From: Acidobacteriota bacterium
GTDB taxonomy: Bacteria > Acidobacteriota > Blastocatellia > Pyrinomonadales > Pyrinomonadaceae
Direction: 5' to 3'
DNA length: 64,000 nucleotides
Assembly: GCA_003223935.1 (NCBI GenBank)
Contig: QHXQ01000024.1
Location: 83,806-147,805 of the forward strand
This document shows positions 9,468 to 24,759 of the stretch, one piece after another; within the stretch, counting starts at the first letter, position 1; the number at the start of each line of letters is the position of its first letter. Below the pieces are notes generated by a model. That model did no database searches and was not told the DNA's origin. It saw only the letters and a program-made list of their open reading frames with translations. A program made the translations under genes and the position numbers.

Positions 9468-12400
9468 TCACTGGCTCGGATTGCCGAAGCGCAGCCGGTA
9501 CTCGGTCGAGTTCATGAAGCCGTTGACCATCGTGCGGTAATCGCCGGGGTGCGCGTTCAAGTAACTCAACCAAGAGTTGTAGCCGCCCGTTTCCGGCGTG
9601 CGCCGCAGATAACCATAGTATTGCATGGCGACGAACGCGCCGTTCGTCTCGCGTTCGCTGACCTCGCGGCTCTGCACGACGGCGCGCAGAACTTGCGCGC
9701 GCGTCAGCGTGTTATTCGTCAAAGCGTTGACCAGTTGGTCTTGCGTCAACGTTACTTGCGCGCCGGTGTCTGGATTGGCCGGGTCGGCTGTGTTGATCTG
9801 CGTCGCGCCGTAGGGCACAAGCAGGGAACTGACGAACTGACCATTGTCCATGCTGCCGTAGATGTTTGTGAACGAGGTTCGCTGCGTGAACGTCTGCGCG
9901 AATCGCGCGCGCTTGCTGTACACCTCTTCCGGAGTCTGCCCTGTCACTTGCCGCATGTCATAAATAATCTCGTCATAGCTCGGTAAGCGATTGAGCGCGA
10001 CCTTGTAGAAGAGAAAAACGTAGAAGCCCTTCAACTGAAACTCCTGCGAGCCGAAGAATGACTGCGAAACTAATATCCGGTCGCAGTTCGGATTGCTGTT
10101 TACGTCCGAACAGTTGTTCAAGACCGAGAGCCAAGCGTTGTAGCCCGCCGTGTCAGGTTCGCGCGAGAGGAAGTCGAGATACTGCTGCCGGACGAAGAAT
10201 TCGTTTGCGAAGATCGGATTCGGCTCGCCCGCTTGATCATTATCCACGATGGTCAGGAAGGCACTGCTCGGCGTAGCGAGCGGCGCACCAACGGCATTGT
10301 TGAGCACAACCTGTACGGTCTCCGGCCCTTCGACGAAGGCGTCGTCAATCAAAGGGATGTTGAACGTCTTACTTGTCTCGCCGGGGACGAAGTCGAGCGT
10401 GTCCATGCTGGTTGCGTAATCGCACCGCGCGAAGGCGACGCCGGGGCGCGTGGTCGTGTCGTCGCAACGGATCGCGCTGATTAGGTCTATGGTTGCATAG
10501 TTGATCGAAGCAGCCGTCGAAGTGTCGCCCTTGCGCGTGACGGTGAGCGTCGCGCGCCCGCCGCCCTCATTGGCGCTGTAGTTGGTGGCGCTGAAGCGGA
10601 AGCCGGGCGCGTCATCATCAAGGATCGTGCCGATGCCAGACGCCACGACATTCGTGGCATTCACGATGTTCGACAGATTGACGATGAAGGACTCATTGCT
10701 CTCGGCGAGCGTGTCGCCGTTGATTTGGACGGTGATCTGTTTGGTCTGCTCCAATGGGTTGAAGGTGAGCGCGCCGGAGGTCGAGACGTAATCGACATCG
10801 GCCGCGGCCGAGAGCGGCGCGGTCGCGTAATTGAGCGTGACCGTTTGTGTTGTCTGTTTGCTCAGCGTCACGTTGAAAGTCGCGGCGGTCGTGCCCGCGT
10901 CGCCTTCAACGACTGAGACGTTGTTGATGAGGACTGATGGCCGAAACTCATTATCGTTAACCGTCAATACGGCCGTCGCGGGCGCGCCGAGCGTGGGGCC
11001 GCCCGACGGGTTCGAGAGCGTGAGATTGATCGTTTCGTTACCCTCGAAGACATTGTCGTCGGTAAGCGGCACGGTGAAGGTCTTGCTCAATTCGCCATCG
11101 GCGAAATTAAGTGTGCCCGCAGTGGCTGTGTAGTCACTGCCGGCCGTCGCCGTACCATCGCTCGTCGCGTAGTTGACCGAGGCCGCGCCTGTCACACCGC
11201 CCATGCGCGTGACCGTGATGGTCGCGCTGTTGCCGGATTCGCTGACGTTATAGCTCGACGCGCTGAACTGCAACGTGGACGGAACGGGCGCGGCGTCTGA
11301 CACCAAAGTTGATTGGAGCAGATAGACTTGGCTGGCGACGGGCGTCAAATTGTTGGGCGTGATATTGCAGAAGGCGAGGCCGTTCGCGCCCCAACGCACG
11401 AGGCCACTGGGCGTGCCGGTGATGCCGGGCAGCGTGACTGAGCCGAGCGGGAGGAATGTGTTGCTGTCGTAGGCCGTCAATGTCATGCTGGTATTGCCGC
11501 TATTGCTTGTCAGGAAGAAGACGCGGCCAAGCGCAGCATCGACGAGCATCGTCGTCCCGCCAACATTGAATATATTGAATGTGCCTAGCAGCGTCTGCGT
11601 CTCCGGATCGACGACGCGCCCGCTCGATCCGTACAGCCGGCCGTTGGCGAACTTCATCGTCGCGCCGACAAAGAAGTTCTGCGTCAAGCTGGCGGTCCGC
11701 ACGCCTGAACTATTTACATTGAACTTCAGGAAGTCAGACCCGCCGGAACCCCCGTAGAGCGTGGCGGCTGAAGTTCCGAATTCGATGGGGCCAATTCGGT
11801 AGGCAGGATTGCTTGCGTTAGGGCGCTGTACGCCGTTGTCGTAGATGGCCACAGTGCCGTCAGCGTAGATGCCCCGCGAGACCGCAAGCGCTTGCGGGCT
11901 GCCGGGCACGACTTTCATATCTGCTGGCTTAGCCGCATTGACGGAGAACTGCTGGCCCGGAGTCTTGGTCGTGATGTCGAAGCGGCGGACGACCTGCGCG
12001 CCGTCGAGATTGACATAGAGCGTCTGCCCGTCGTCGGCGAGCGCGAGTTTATCCGGCTCGCTACCGACAAAGGTGGACGCGCCAATTGTGCCCGTCTGCG
12101 GATCGATAGAGGTGATGCTGTTGCCCACGCCATTCGCCGCCGTGCTCGGCACACTCGCGTAGAGCGTCTGCATCGCTTGATTGATGACGAGGTCGTTGGC
12201 CGGCAAGTCAACTTTCCGGACAAATGTCGGAATGTAAACGGGCGTGGGCGTGGGCGTCGGTGAAGGCGTCGGGGTCGGCGTCGGGATCGACTGGGCGTCA
12301 TTCACGAGCGCCGTCTGAATCAGGAAGACGCTGTTACCTGCATTGAAGGCCAGTCCGTTCTGGCCCCAACGCACGAGCCTCGTCGGCGTGCCATTGATCC

Positions 12401-14327
12401 CTAGAATCTGGACGGAGGCGATGAGGCGGAATGTGTTGATGTCGTAGGCGCGTAAGCTATTATTCGACAGGAAGAAGACGCGGCCCAAAGTTGGATCAAC
12501 GGTCATCAAACTCCCGAACCCAATGTCGCTAAACCGGCCCTTAATGAGACCGGCTTCCGGCTCAACCACAACACCGCTGGATAAATAGAATTGTCCGTTC
12601 ACGAACTGAGTCGTAATCGTGCCGTTGCTGGCCGTCAAGAACGAACCGTCTGGCGCGAGGCCGCTTTGGCTGACGGCGAGTTTTTGGACGGGATTGCTGC
12701 CGACGTAGAGCCGTGTCGTTGCGCCGAACTCGATTTCGCCGCTGTAGGCGCTCGTCTGCGCCCGTGCCACGCCGTCATCATAGATAGCTGTGCCGCCAAA
12801 TGCTCTGCTCACGGCGACCGTACCGGGGCTGCCCGGCATGACGGCGATGTCGGTCGCTTTATAAGGGCCGTCGCTGCCATTGCCTAAGCTGAACTGCAAG
12901 CCCGCAGTCTGCGCCGATACATCGAGCCGCCGCACCGCGCCCGCACCGTTCAGTCCGACATACATGGTCTGGTTATCGTCGGCCAGCGCAAGTCGGCCCG
13001 GCTCGCTGCCGACGAAGACGGACGGGCCAACCTCCGCAGTCTCAGGGTTGATCCGTGTGACGCTGTTGCCGTTCGCGCCCACTGTGCTTGGCACGCTGGC
13101 GTAGATGAGTTGGTTCTGCGGGTTATAGATCAGATCGTTCGTGGGCAGCGCAAGCTGTCGGACGAATGTCTGGACAGGCACAGGCGTCGGCGTGGGCGTA
13201 GCTGTCGGCGTGGGCGTGGGTGTCGGGATCGGATCGCTTGAAGGGATGAGCGAAGTTTGAAGCAGAAAGATCTGATTGGTGGTGGTGCGAAAGGCCAAGC
13301 CATTTGTGCCCCAGCGCACGAGCGTCGTCGGATCGCCCGTGATGCCCGACAGCGTGGCCGAGCCGAGGAGCACGAACGTGTTCATGTCGAACGCCTTCAA
13401 GGTCAGCGGGCCGCTGCTCGAAAAATTATCGCGCCCCAGATAATAGGCGCGCCCCGCCGCCGGATCAGGAACGAAGGCGTTCGTATTGACGCTGGCGAAC
13501 GTACCAAGCAGTGTGCCGGCGTCCGGGTCAACAACCTGCCCGCTTGAACTGTAAATCCGCCCGTTGGCGAGTTTGATCTGAGAACCAACGTTAAAAGAGG
13601 TCATGCTCGTGACAGTCACACCAGAAGCGCCAACGGTCATCGTCTCCAAATGGGTGTTGCCGCCGCCGTAGAGTTTTGTCGCAGCGGCAAAGGCGAGCGC
13701 CTGCGCCCCGACAATGTCACCGGGCCCGCTCTGGGTGCGCGGCACTCCGTTGTCGAAGATGGCGATACCGGCCGGCGAACTTGTACTAGGATAGTAACGC
13801 GCGACTGCGACCAGATTCGGATTGCCCGGCGCGACCGCCAGATCAGCAGCGCGCGCGACGCCGTAGAATGAATCCTGCCCAATCGGAAATTGCAGCCCCG
13901 GCGTGCGCGTCTGCGTATCGAATCGGCGGACGGAGTAAGCGCCTTCCAGAAAGACGTAGAGCGAACGCCCATCGTCAGCCAGCGCCAGTTTGTTCGGTTC
14001 GCTACCGATAAAGATCGGCGTGCCGACTTCACCGGTCGCAGGGTTGATGGGCGCAATGCTGTTGCCTATGTCGCCCGCGCTGCTCGGCACGCTGGCGTAG
14101 AGCATTTGATCGGCGGGGTTGTAAATAACATCGCTCGTCGGCAATGACACCAGCCGGACGAATTCAGACTGTGGTTGAATGTCGCCCGCGGCGGCCGGTT
14201 CTTGCGCCGCGGCTACGCGCCGCGCCGGGAAGGCGAATGAGAGCAACCAACCGGCGCAGAGGACGAGCGCCAGCGTGAGCGCGAGTTTGCGCCAAGCGTG
14301 AACGCATTGCGAGCGTGATCCGTTCAT
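9468..14327 (-). CDS. Giant secreted protein: three beta-propeller-like repeats, three Calx-beta domains, C-terminal DUF4214
   Basis: This 1619-residue protein has a signal peptide (hydrophobic core about residues 15-40). Three homologous blocks of about 310 residues (about 45-362, 387-676, 697-1015) share F-V-R-x-L-P-x-N-D-x-x-x-N and a GSEP-[DGN]-[KR]-LALADD motif. They resemble YncE/lactonase-type propellers. Two threonine-proline linkers (about 363-386 and 677-696) separate them. Three Calx-beta domains (about 1018-1355) and a DUF4214 region (about 1370-1619) follow. No enzyme active site is evident; ligand binding or cell-surface adhesion is an inference. The C-terminal quarter closely resembles the ends of the proteins at 715-3819 and 16816-23211. 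Confidence 0.83.
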   Translation of the reverse strand: MNGSRSQCVHAWRKLALTLALVLCAGWLLSFAFPARRVAAAQEPAAAGDIQPQSEFVRLVSLPTSDVIYNPADQMLYASVPSSAGDIGNSIAPINPATGEVGTPIFIGSEPNKLALADDGRSLYVFLEGAYSVRRFDTQTRTPGLQFPIGQDSFYGVARAADLAVAPGNPNLVAVARYYPSTSSPAGIAIFDNGVPRTQSGPGDIVGAQALAFAAATKLYGGGNTHLETMTVGASGVTVTSMTSFNVGSQIKLANGRIYSSSGQVVDPDAGTLLGTFASVNTNAFVPDPAAGRAYYLGRDNFSSSGPLTLKAFDMNTFVLLGSATLSGITGDPTTLVRWGTNGLAFRTTTNQIFLLQTSLIPSSDPIPTPTPTPTATPTPTPVPVQTFVRQLALPTNDLIYNPQNQLIYASVPSTVGANGNSVTRINPETAEVGPSVFVGSEPGRLALADDNQTMYVGLNGAGAVRRLDVSAQTAGLQFSLGNGSDGPYKATDIAVMPGSPGTVAVSRAFGGTAIYDDGVARAQTSAYSGEIEFGATTRLYVGSNPVQKLAVSQSGLAPDGSFLTASNGTITTQFVNGQFYLSSGVVVEPEAGLIKGRFSDIGFGSLMTVDPTLGRVFFLSNNSLRAYDINTFRLIASVQILGINGTPTRLVRWGQNGLAFNAGNSVFLIQTALVNDAQSIPTPTPTPSPTPTPTPVYIPTFVRKVDLPANDLVINQAMQTLYASVPSTAANGVGNSITSIDPQTGTIGASTFVGSEPDKLALADDGQTLYVNLDGAQVVRRFDITTKTPGQQFSVNAAKPADMKVVPGSPQALAVSRGIYADGTVAIYDNGVQRPNASNPAYRIGPIEFGTSAATLYGGSGGSDFLKFNVNSSGVRTASLTQNFFVGATMKFANGRLYGSSGRVVDPETQTLLGTFNIFNVGGTTMLVDAALGRVFFLTSNSGNTSMTLTAYDSNTFLPLGSVTLPGITGTPSGLVRWGANGLAFCNITPNNLTPVASQVYLLQSTLVSDAAPVPSTLQFSASSYNVSESGNSATITVTRMGGVTGAASVNYATSDGTATAGSDYTATAGTLNFADGELSKTFTVPLTDDNVFEGNETINLTLSNPSGGPTLGAPATAVLTVNDNEFRPSVLINNVSVVEGDAGTTAATFNVTLSKQTTQTVTLNYATAPLSAAADVDYVSTSGALTFNPLEQTKQITVQINGDTLAESNESFIVNLSNIVNATNVVASGIGTILDDDAPGFRFSATNYSANEGGGRATLTVTRKGDTSTAASINYATIDLISAIRCDDTTTRPGVAFARCDYATSMDTLDFVPGETSKTFNIPLIDDAFVEGPETVQVVLNNAVGAPLATPSSAFLTIVDNDQAGEPNPIFANEFFVRQQYLDFLSREPDTAGYNAWLSVLNNCSDVNSNPNCDRILVSQSFFGSQEFQLKGFYVFLFYKVALNRLPSYDEIIYDMRQVTGQTPEEVYSKRARFAQTFTQRTSFTNIYGSMDNGQFVSSLLVPYGATQINTADPANPDTGAQVTLTQDQLVNALTNNTLTRAQVLRAVVQSREVSERETNGAFVAMQYYGYLRRTPETGGYNSWLSYLNAHPGDYRTMVNGFMNSTEYRLRFGNPSQ

Positions 14328-14716
14328 GCGAAATCTAATTCCTTTTACTATCGGTTTAAGTCTAATAAGCTGCGCCGCCGTGCAGCGGCTACACTACGGC
14401 CATATTCCTCAGCTCGCCGAAAAATTGGTATGAATTTCTAACAGAGTGGCACTTACAGCGCGAGGCAACAGCTTTAATGCGACGGCGTGTGATGCGCGGG
14501 GTGTGAAGCTGGTTGCTTGCCGTAAAGCTGCAAACATCGAGAAACATGGACAGCATAAGGACAACGCCGGCCACCTGTCAACCGACCATTCCGGCGCTTG
14601 CGCTAGTGGGCTGAAAGCCCGGTGCGTCATTGAAGCGCCTGTAGCCAATCACGTCGCGCAGTGGAATAGCCTCTGTGCGGTAGAGTGATTGCGCCGATCT
14701 GTTGTAAAGTTGCGGC
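14328..14716. other. Divergent intergenic region with an unidentified hairpin (14593-14639)
   Basis: This 389-base gap lies between divergent starts at 14327 (-) and 14717 (+) and must contain both promoters. It holds a nested hairpin: an outer stem GGCGCTT (14593-14599) with AAGCGCC (14633-14639) around an inner stem GGGCT-GAA-AGCCC (14608-14620). I match it to no known RNA family. It may be a leader structure for the CcdA fusion gene or a small repeat. Confidence 0.45.
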
Positions 14717-15952
14717 ATGGAAGGCTTGAGCGCATTCACTGTTCTGATCGCGTTTGTCGGCGGGTTAGCATCATTCCTTAGTCCGTGCGTACTGCCGCTC
14801 GTGCCGGGTTACATCTCTTTGATTTCGGGCGTGAGCGTCGAACACTTGAAGGGCGAGCATGGCTCGCAGGCGATGGCGCGCCGCGCGGTCGTGTTCAACT
14901 CGCTCGCGTTCAATGCGGGACTGTCGTTGATCTTTCTATTGCTCGGCGCGGCTGCCGGCGCGGTCGGCGCGGCCATCATCTCGAATCGTTGGATACGGAT
15001 CATCGGCGGCCTCGTCATCATCGCCTTCGGCTTGCAGTTGATGGGCGTGCTGAAGATCGGCGCACTCTATCGCGACACGCGCAAGTTCTCGGACGAGAAG
15101 CCGCGCGGCATGTTGGGATCGTTCGCGTTGGGTCTTGCGTTTGCCGCCGGTTGGACGCCGTGCATCGGCCCGATCCTCGGCGGCATACTTGGCCTCGCCG
15201 CGACGAGCGGCGGATGGCGCAGCGGCCTCGTGCTGTCGGCTTTTTACGCCGCCGGATTGGCCGTGCCGTTTCTCATCACGGGTCTCGGCATCAACAAGTT
15301 TCTCGGCTTCTACGGCAAGTTCCGCCGCCATCTGCACAAGGTCGAAGTCGTCTCCGGCGTGCTCTTGATCGCCATCGGCTTGCTCATCGCCACGAATACG
15401 ATCACGCGGCTGGCAAGCGCCGCCGTTGGCTTGCCGAGTCTGGAAGCGGCCGTTGATCGTTGGGTGAAGAAACAGCCGACAGCGACGGCGACGCCGATCA
15501 ATGTCGCAACATCGTTTGAGACCGCGCCCGATGTCGAGATGAAGACGCTCGACGGCCAGACGTTCCGTCTGTCGTCTTTGCGCGGGCGCGTCGTGCTCGT
15601 CAATTTCTGGGCGACTTGGTGTCTGCCCTGCCGCGCAGAGATCCCCGACTTCAACGAGATGCAGAAGACTTATGCGGCGCGCGGCTTCGCGGTCGTCGGC
15701 ATCACGTCGCACGACACGACGGCGCAGGTGCGTGAGTTTCAGAAGGAACTCAAACAGGAATACACGGTGCTCTTGAGCGGCGACGAAGCGCCCGAACAGT
15801 TCAAGACGGGGCCGGGTCGCCCCGCCACCTTCGTCCTCGACCGCGCCGGGCACATACGCCAACGCTTCATCGGTGAAAAAGATCGCGCCACGTTTGAAGC
15901 GGCCGTCAAACAACTACTCGACGAAACGCCCGCAACCGCGAGCGCGCCATAG
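14717..15952 (+). CDS. CcdA (DsbD transmembrane-type) fused to a TlpA-like thioredoxin domain
   Basis: This 411-residue protein joins a six-helix CcdA electron conduit (about residues 5-235) to a thioredoxin domain (about 270-405). The two membrane cysteines are in L-S-P-C24-V-L-P-L-V-P and W-T-P-C149-I-G-P. The outer domain active site is W-A-T-W-C302-L-P-C305. Proteins of this layout carry reducing equivalents from cytoplasmic thioredoxin across the membrane to extracytoplasmic thiol proteins or cytochrome c maturation. It is a plausible reductant source for the TlpA-like proteins at 6591-9343 and the variant protein immediately downstream. The start has no strong ribosome binding site. Confidence 0.9.
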   Translation: MEGLSAFTVLIAFVGGLASFLSPCVLPLVPGYISLISGVSVEHLKGEHGSQAMARRAVVFNSLAFNAGLSLIFLLLGAAAGAVGAAIISNRWIRIIGGLVIIAFGLQLMGVLKIGALYRDTRKFSDEKPRGMLGSFALGLAFAAGWTPCIGPILGGILGLAATSGGWRSGLVLSAFYAAGLAVPFLITGLGINKFLGFYGKFRRHLHKVEVVSGVLLIAIGLLIATNTITRLASAAVGLPSLEAAVDRWVKKQPTATATPINVATSFETAPDVEMKTLDGQTFRLSSLRGRVVLVNFWATWCLPCRAEIPDFNEMQKTYAARGFAVVGITSHDTTAQVREFQKELKQEYTVLLSGDEAPEQFKTGPGRPATFVLDRAGHIRQRFIGEKDRATFEAAVKQLLDETPATASAP

Positions 15953-16006
15953 ACATCAAAGCAAACTCCCCTTCGACGAACTGTACGCAACCATAGGAAT
16001 TCCAAC

Positions 16007-16660
16007 ATGCGCCAAACTCTTACGCTCGTCATACTCCTCTGCACGCTCACCCTGTTCGCCTTCGCGCAAGGCGATCACGAGTATGCGCCGATCAAAGAGC
16101 AGAAGATTGATTACAAGGATTGGACGTACAAACAGACGACCGAAGGCGCGCCGGTGAACCTGCGCCAGTGGGCACAAGGTAATAAACTCGCGCTCGTCGT
16201 CTATTTCGCGCCGTGGTGTCACAACTGGAAGAACGAAGCGCCGGTCATCGCGCGGCTCTATGAAAAATATCACCCTTACGGTCTCGACGTGATCGCCGTC
16301 AGCGAATACGGCACGCCGTCCGACAGGACGATGTTCTTTCACGACAACCCTGTGAGCTACACGGTCGTCGTCGAATCCGAGACGCGCGAGGAGCGCGACA
16401 AGACGCCGCATTATGGTTATCGGCAACTGACCGGCGACACGCGCAAGTGGGGTTCGCCCTACAACATCTTCCTTGTGCCCAAGACGCTCAAGCCAGAGGG
16501 CGACGTGTTGACGGAGAAGGCTTGGGTCGTCAACGGCGAACTAGTCGAGCCGGAAGCCGAGTTGTTCATCCGCGAAAAGCTCGGCCTGAAACCGCAGGAC
16601 GCGCCCACGTTCACGCCCGCAGCGACACCGACGCCGACGCCTTTGCCGCCGAGCAACTAA
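16007..16660 (+). CDS. Secreted thioredoxin-fold protein with a single active-site cysteine (CHNW)
   Basis: This 217-residue protein starts at an ATG preceded by AGGAAT and has a signal peptide (about residues 1-20). The thioredoxin/redoxin fold (about 40-185) keeps the strand V-V-Y-F-A-P-W-C and the D-V-I-A-V-S strand. The CxxC motif is C71-H-N-W74, so the second, resolving cysteine is missing. A short T-P-T-P tail ends the protein. With one cysteine it cannot act as a standard dithiol oxidoreductase; a monothiol, peroxidase-like or structural role is possible. It lies 54 bases after the CcdA fusion gene and is probably co-transcribed with it. Confidence 0.75.
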   Translation: MRQTLTLVILLCTLTLFAFAQGDHEYAPIKEQKIDYKDWTYKQTTEGAPVNLRQWAQGNKLALVVYFAPWCHNWKNEAPVIARLYEKYHPYGLDVIAVSEYGTPSDRTMFFHDNPVSYTVVVESETREERDKTPHYGYRQLTGDTRKWGSPYNIFLVPKTLKPEGDVLTEKAWVVNGELVEPEAELFIREKLGLKPQDAPTFTPAATPTPTPLPPSN

Positions 16661-16815
16661 CTGTAGTTCGACCTCGGGCGCGCACCCGATGAATTAATTT
16701 GCGCCAAGCGTCGGCTTTTTGCGTCGCTACTTTTCGTCCGTGCGCAATCGTTGCCGCGCTCACGATGTGGCCCAACGGTTGCAGCTACGTTGCCGCTTCT
16801 CGTTAAGAAGACTCT

Positions 16816-23211
<6,396 letters not shown>

Positions 23212-23227
23212 GGCGCGATTTAAGAGT

Positions 23228-23307
23228 AAGTCAGAACCGCCTGCGGTAGCGGGCGGGTCTGAGTTACGCAACCACGACCCGCCCGCTACCGCAGGCGGTT
23301 CTGACTT
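23228..23307. repeat. REP-like palindromic element, copy 1
   Basis: A perfect 32-bp inverted repeat (23228-23259 with 23276-23307) surrounds a 16-base loop. It lies between convergent genes, 8 bases from the stop of the M16 peptidase gene. A near-identical element, with the same arms apart from a few bases and a similar loop containing AGTTACG, lies at 60788-60864. The arms include CCGCCTGCGGTAGCGGGCGG. It may double as a terminator. Confidence 0.9.
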
Positions 23308-23314
23308 GCTGCTT

Positions 23315-24748
23315 TCAACTCATCGGCGCACCGGCGATTGATGTTTCGTAGTCGCCAGCGATGACGATGGTCAGTTGTTCGGGGCGAAAGTATTTGCGGA
23401 TGGCTGCGTTCACTTCGTCGCGCGTGACGGCTTCGACGAGTTGCGGATAACGATCAACGTAGCCCGCGCCGAGCCGGTAGAACTCCGCGTTCCAGAGTGC
23501 TGCTGCTAAGCCTGCATTAGTCGAGAGCGCGACCTTGAACGAGCCGATGGCAGCCGATTTTTCGTCTGCAAGTTCGGCTTCACGGATACCTTTGGCGACG
23601 TAATCGCGCAGCACGCCGAGCGCAGAACGGATCGCCTGCTCGACGTTCTGCGGGTTGACCGAGACGGCGATGTACCAAGGCCCGGCCGCCAGACTCGGCG
23701 CGCGAAAGCGCGAGCCGATGCCGTAAGTCAAGCCTTCGCGGTCACGCACCTGCAAGCCCAAACGCGACGAGAGCGTTGATTCGCCGAGCGCGCTGTTGGC
23801 GAGTAAAGCCGCGTAGTAGTCTGCGGCGTCGCGCCTAAGCGGCGCGGCCGAGCCGAGCAGCACGTCCACATTCGCCTTGTCCTTCAAGAGCACGACCTCG
23901 CGCTGCATTGTCTCCTGCTGCGCCGGATCATTTACATCAACCTCTATGCTCTCAGGCCCGGCGAACGCGCCGAACGCCGTCTGAAACTGTGCGCACACCT
24001 CTGCTGCATTAACCGCGCCCGCGACCCCTAAGATGAGCGAGCGCCCGCCGTAACACTCATCATAGAAGCGGCGCACATCCGCCACCGTGATCGCGCTGAT
24101 GCTGGCGCTGAGCCGTTCGCCCGCGTGTTGGTAGAAAGGGTTATTGGGATCGAAGATCAGTTGCGTGAACCGTTCATAAGCGCGCGCGCGTGTGTTCGCC
24201 TGTTGCTCGCGAATGGCGGCGACGGTCTGCTGCTTCAACTTCTCCAACTCATCGGCCGGAAACGCAGGCTCGCGCAACTCTTCTGCAAGCGTCCCTAGCA
24301 GCAGCGGCATGTCTTTAGCGAGCGCGCGGCCGGCGATGCCAACCGCGAACGGATCGGTCTGGAAATCAAGCTCCGCGCCCACAGCTTCCAGTGCGCCCGC
24401 GAGTTGTAACTTCGTGCGGCGGCGTGTGCCGCGCGCCAGCATCTCGGCCGTCAGACGCGCAAGGCCAGGCTTGTCGCGCGGCTCGAAATATGAACCAGCG
24501 CGCAGACTACCGCGCAGCGCCAGCGTCGGCGTCGCGTGATTCTCCAACACGACGAGCGTCGCGCCCGTGTCGAGTTCTGTGCGCGCGATGCGCGAGGCGA
24601 ACTGCGAGCGCCCGACGCTCGCGCTCGTGTTCGCTTGGGTTGCGGCGGATGATTTATCGGCGCGCGCCAATCCCTCGGCTCGCGCCTGCGGCGTCGCGCT
24701 GCCGCCCGTCTGCTCTGGCTGCGCTTGTCCTTCGTCCAGTTCGGTCAT
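23315..24748 (-). CDS. M16-family peptidase homologue lacking the zinc motif (non-catalytic partner)
   Basis: This 477-residue protein has the two-lobed M16 (insulinase/processing peptidase) layout. Where the HxxEH zinc motif should lie it reads L-A-R-L-T-A-E-M-L, with no His ligands. The C-terminal lobe keeps L-T-Y-G-I-G-S-R-F, typical of the substrate-binding R/Y region. Such subunits pair with an active M16 partner, here encoded directly upstream with 11 bases between the genes. The N-terminal 45 residues are a low-complexity Glu/Gln/Ala stretch with no clear signal peptide. The start has GAAGAG upstream. Confidence 0.87.
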   Translation of the reverse strand: MTELDEGQAQPEQTGGSATPQARAEGLARADKSSAATQANTSASVGRSQFASRIARTELDTGATLVVLENHATPTLALRGSLRAGSYFEPRDKPGLARLTAEMLARGTRRRTKLQLAGALEAVGAELDFQTDPFAVGIAGRALAKDMPLLLGTLAEELREPAFPADELEKLKQQTVAAIREQQANTRARAYERFTQLIFDPNNPFYQHAGERLSASISAITVADVRRFYDECYGGRSLILGVAGAVNAAEVCAQFQTAFGAFAGPESIEVDVNDPAQQETMQREVVLLKDKANVDVLLGSAAPLRRDAADYYAALLANSALGESTLSSRLGLQVRDREGLTYGIGSRFRAPSLAAGPWYIAVSVNPQNVEQAIRSALGVLRDYVAKGIREAELADEKSAAIGSFKVALSTNAGLAAALWNAEFYRLGAGYVDRYPQLVEAVTRDEVNAAIRKYFRPEQLTIVIAGDYETSIAGAPMS

Positions 24749-24759
24749 CGCTCTTCACA

